Shown: positions 62,640 through 64,000 of the stretch, piece by piece
Position numbering within the stretch: position 1 is the first letter of the stretch
Layout: each line of letters begins with the position of its first letter
Source of the DNA: Taishania sp037189645
Lineage (GTDB): Bacteria; Bacteroidota; Bacteroidia; Flavobacteriales_D; Crocinitomicaceae
Length of the DNA: 64,000 bases
NCBI GenBank assembly: GCA_037189645.1
Contig: JBBCIY010000005.1
Span: forward strand, 558,001 to 622,000
Direction: 5' to 3'
Notes under the pieces: generated by a model
Told to the model about the DNA's origin: nothing
Databases searched by the model: none
What the model saw: the letters and a program-made list of their open reading frames with translations, nothing else
Made by a program: the position numbers and the translations under genes

Positions 62640-64000
62640 ATGAAATTCCATCTGATGTTCCTTGCAGGAATACTGCTTTCTCATCCATCCGATGCCCAGG
62701 TAAAAGTGGACGATCCGCTGCATTCAGTGAGCCTTTCAAAAGCAGAGCTGACCGCTGTCCGGAATCACTTTCCCGGACCAGGCACAGTGCCTGATGAAGA
62801 CCAGCACCTTTCGGTTTCCGTGATGAACTATCCTGACCTGAACCATGTGTTACGCTACAAAAAATTCGAGCTGGGCATAAAGCTTCCTCCTGATATCCTG
62901 GAGCGGATCAACTTTTTTTTACTGGAAGAAGGAATTCACCCGGATGAGCTGAATCCTTTCCTGGAATGGAATGTGGATGTAGAAGCTTCATTCTTTCACC
63001 CGGAAACAGGAACCTCCAAGACCGTAGACGGCTATTACCACAGAGAATATATCGAAAACGAGACCACCCACGACTGGGATGACATCGGCACCGATTTCCC
63101 GTTCAGGATCCGTTATGCCCCGCCCCAAAACGGGAAATGGATCGCCCGGATAACCATTAAGATCAACGAACAGGACACTCATTTTTCTGAATGGTTTGGC
63201 TTCCATGTCGTTGAAAGCGGTGATCCGGGATATGTTTCTGTGCATCCCAATAAGAAAAACCTGGTGAGGGGAAACCGGATGATCTTCCCGGTGGGACATA
63301 ACTTCATCGGTTCGGATGAAAGCCACCTGATCCAGTGGGGAGGCGGCGGCACGCTGGGGAACAACCTGAATGTCAACAACAATACAACCAAGGCGATGAA
63401 CATTCTTGAATGGGACCATTACCTGGACAAGATAGAGAGCTACTTCCGGCAGGGAGGAAGGTATATCCGCACCCTTCAGACTCCCTGGGCATCGCTTATT
63501 GAATTTGAAAAAAAAGGGAACTATTACGACCGCCTGCACTATGCATGGGAGCAGGACAAATTACTGGACCTGTGTGAACAGTACGACGCGTTGATGATGT
63601 TCAACATGCTGATACATACACCGCTGGTAGTTTCTGACGGTTACAGGGTATTCGGCTGGGACTGGGAACGCTGGTGGATCGATGAGCGCAACAATTATTT
63701 CTATGATTCCCTGGAGCAGCGCCCTGTTTACTGCTACAACGACAACCCTAAGAAAACGGGAGGAAAGATGCCGCATGAAGCGCTTTCCGATGAGGAAGAC
63801 CTGAAGTACCATGAGCAGCGTACCCGTTATTACATTGCCCGTTACGGGTATTCTACCAAGATCTATGAATTCGAGCTGCTGAGCGAGCCGTTCAACGTGG
63901 ATGCAGATGCCCGGACAGGCCGCCATCCCTATATCCTCCCGGATAACCATACTGCCCAGGACGTGGAAGATCAGCAGGTATTGTTCAGTGCCATTGAAAA
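62640..64000 (+). CDS. Secreted glycoside-hydrolase-like protein (C-terminus outside window)
   Basis: I translated this frame by hand: it begins MKFHLMFLAGILLSHPSDAQ (signal peptide) and stays open for about 453 codons to the edge. The first about 150 residues look like a DUF5060-type beta-sandwich (VEASFFHPETGTSKTVDGYY; FRIRYAPPQNGKWIARITIK), and the next part like the catalytic barrel that usually follows (VRGNRMIFPVGHNF, then YFRQGGRYIRTLQTPWASLI and ERWWIDERNNYF). The family is usually a cellulase-like or other polysaccharide-active enzyme. The catalytic residues cannot be fixed without the missing end. Confidence 0.7.
   Translation, partial: MKFHLMFLAGILLSHPSDAQVKVDDPLHSVSLSKAELTAVRNHFPGPGTVPDEDQHLSVSVMNYPDLNHVLRYKKFELGIKLPPDILERINFFLLEEGIHPDELNPFLEWNVDVEASFFHPETGTSKTVDGYYHREYIENETTHDWDDIGTDFPFRIRYAPPQNGKWIARITIKINEQDTHFSEWFGFHVVESGDPGYVSVHPNKKNLVRGNRMIFPVGHNFIGSDESHLIQWGGGGTLGNNLNVNNNTTKAMNILEWDHYLDKIESYFRQGGRYIRTLQTPWASLIEFEKKGNYYDRLHYAWEQDKLLDLCEQYDALMMFNMLIHTPLVVSDGYRVFGWDWERWWIDERNNYFYDSLEQRPVYCYNDNPKKTGGKMPHEALSDEEDLKYHEQRTRYYIARYGYSTKIYEFELLSEPFNVDADARTGRHPYILPDNHTAQDVEDQQVLFSAIE

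Overview
The window looks like a chromosomal piece of a Bacteroidota bacterium, most likely Flavobacteriia and perhaps close to Crocinitomicaceae/Fluviicola. This is an inference from type IX secretion (T9SS) cargo with Por-type and CHU_C-type C-termini, a PorT-like protein, delta-60 repeat and PKD surface proteins, TAnnTTTG promoter elements, and the families present. No database search was possible. Core genes are moderately GC-rich. A block of about 20 kb (about 20.2-40.3 kb) is visibly AT-rich and carries defence genes.

Left core, 1-20.2 kb. A TolC-HlyD-MFS efflux operon on the minus strand runs off the window start and has a perfect 7+7 palindrome upstream. Then come a large AsmA-like protein, an HdeD-like membrane protein and an AraC regulator. 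On the plus strand there are a 14-repeat delta-60 T9SS protein, a perfect hairpin terminator and a PKD/CHU_C surface protein. Next is a CTQ-dependent oxidase (LodA/GoxA type) fused to an N-terminal catalase-like domain, with its LodB-like flavoprotein partner translationally coupled from a TTG start. A GNAT acetyltransferase marks the left edge of the island.

Defence island, about 20.2-40.3 kb. The plus strand has dndC-dndD-dndE (DNA phosphorothioation), a HARE-HTH/Mrr nuclease overlapping dndE by 4 nt, then a sigma-like protein and a MORC-type GHKL ATPase. The minus strand has an Xre regulator followed by dptF-dptG-dptH (phosphorothioation-dependent restriction) and an HNH nuclease. The two arms converge on a perfect 32-bp palindrome. 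No dndA or dndB is present, so the sulfur donor must come from elsewhere and the Xre protein is the only visible regulator. An AIPR protein with a C-terminal cold-shock domain lies at the right end, next to a tRNA-Lys gene that points its 3' end at the island. No integrase or direct repeat was seen.

Right core, 40.5-64 kb. It starts with tRNA-Lys and tRNA-Cys with terminators, a cluster of SDR/CPBP/membrane proteins and a T9SS cargo protein. dnaX follows, with its tau C-terminus in the -1 frame behind a run of ten A. Then come a lipoprotein, an ECF sigma factor and an overlapping gene for a protein with an anti-sigma-like N-terminus, one TM helix, a long disordered linker and an outer-membrane barrel (the layout of dual membrane-spanning anti-sigma factors). 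After these are a DUF3127 protein, a flavin reductase, a DUF4836-like lipoprotein, a COG2509-type flavoprotein, PorT, a secreted protein pair with a Cthe_2159-like beta-helix, a LytS/LytTR two-component pair, aroQ divergent from xerD by 4 nt, and a partial glycoside-hydrolase-like secreted protein.

The most interesting items are the Dnd/Dpt island with its embedded sigma-like/GHKL pair and AIPR-CSD fusion, the catalase-like/CTQ oxidase fusion, the dnaX slippery run, and the dual-membrane anti-sigma gene pair.
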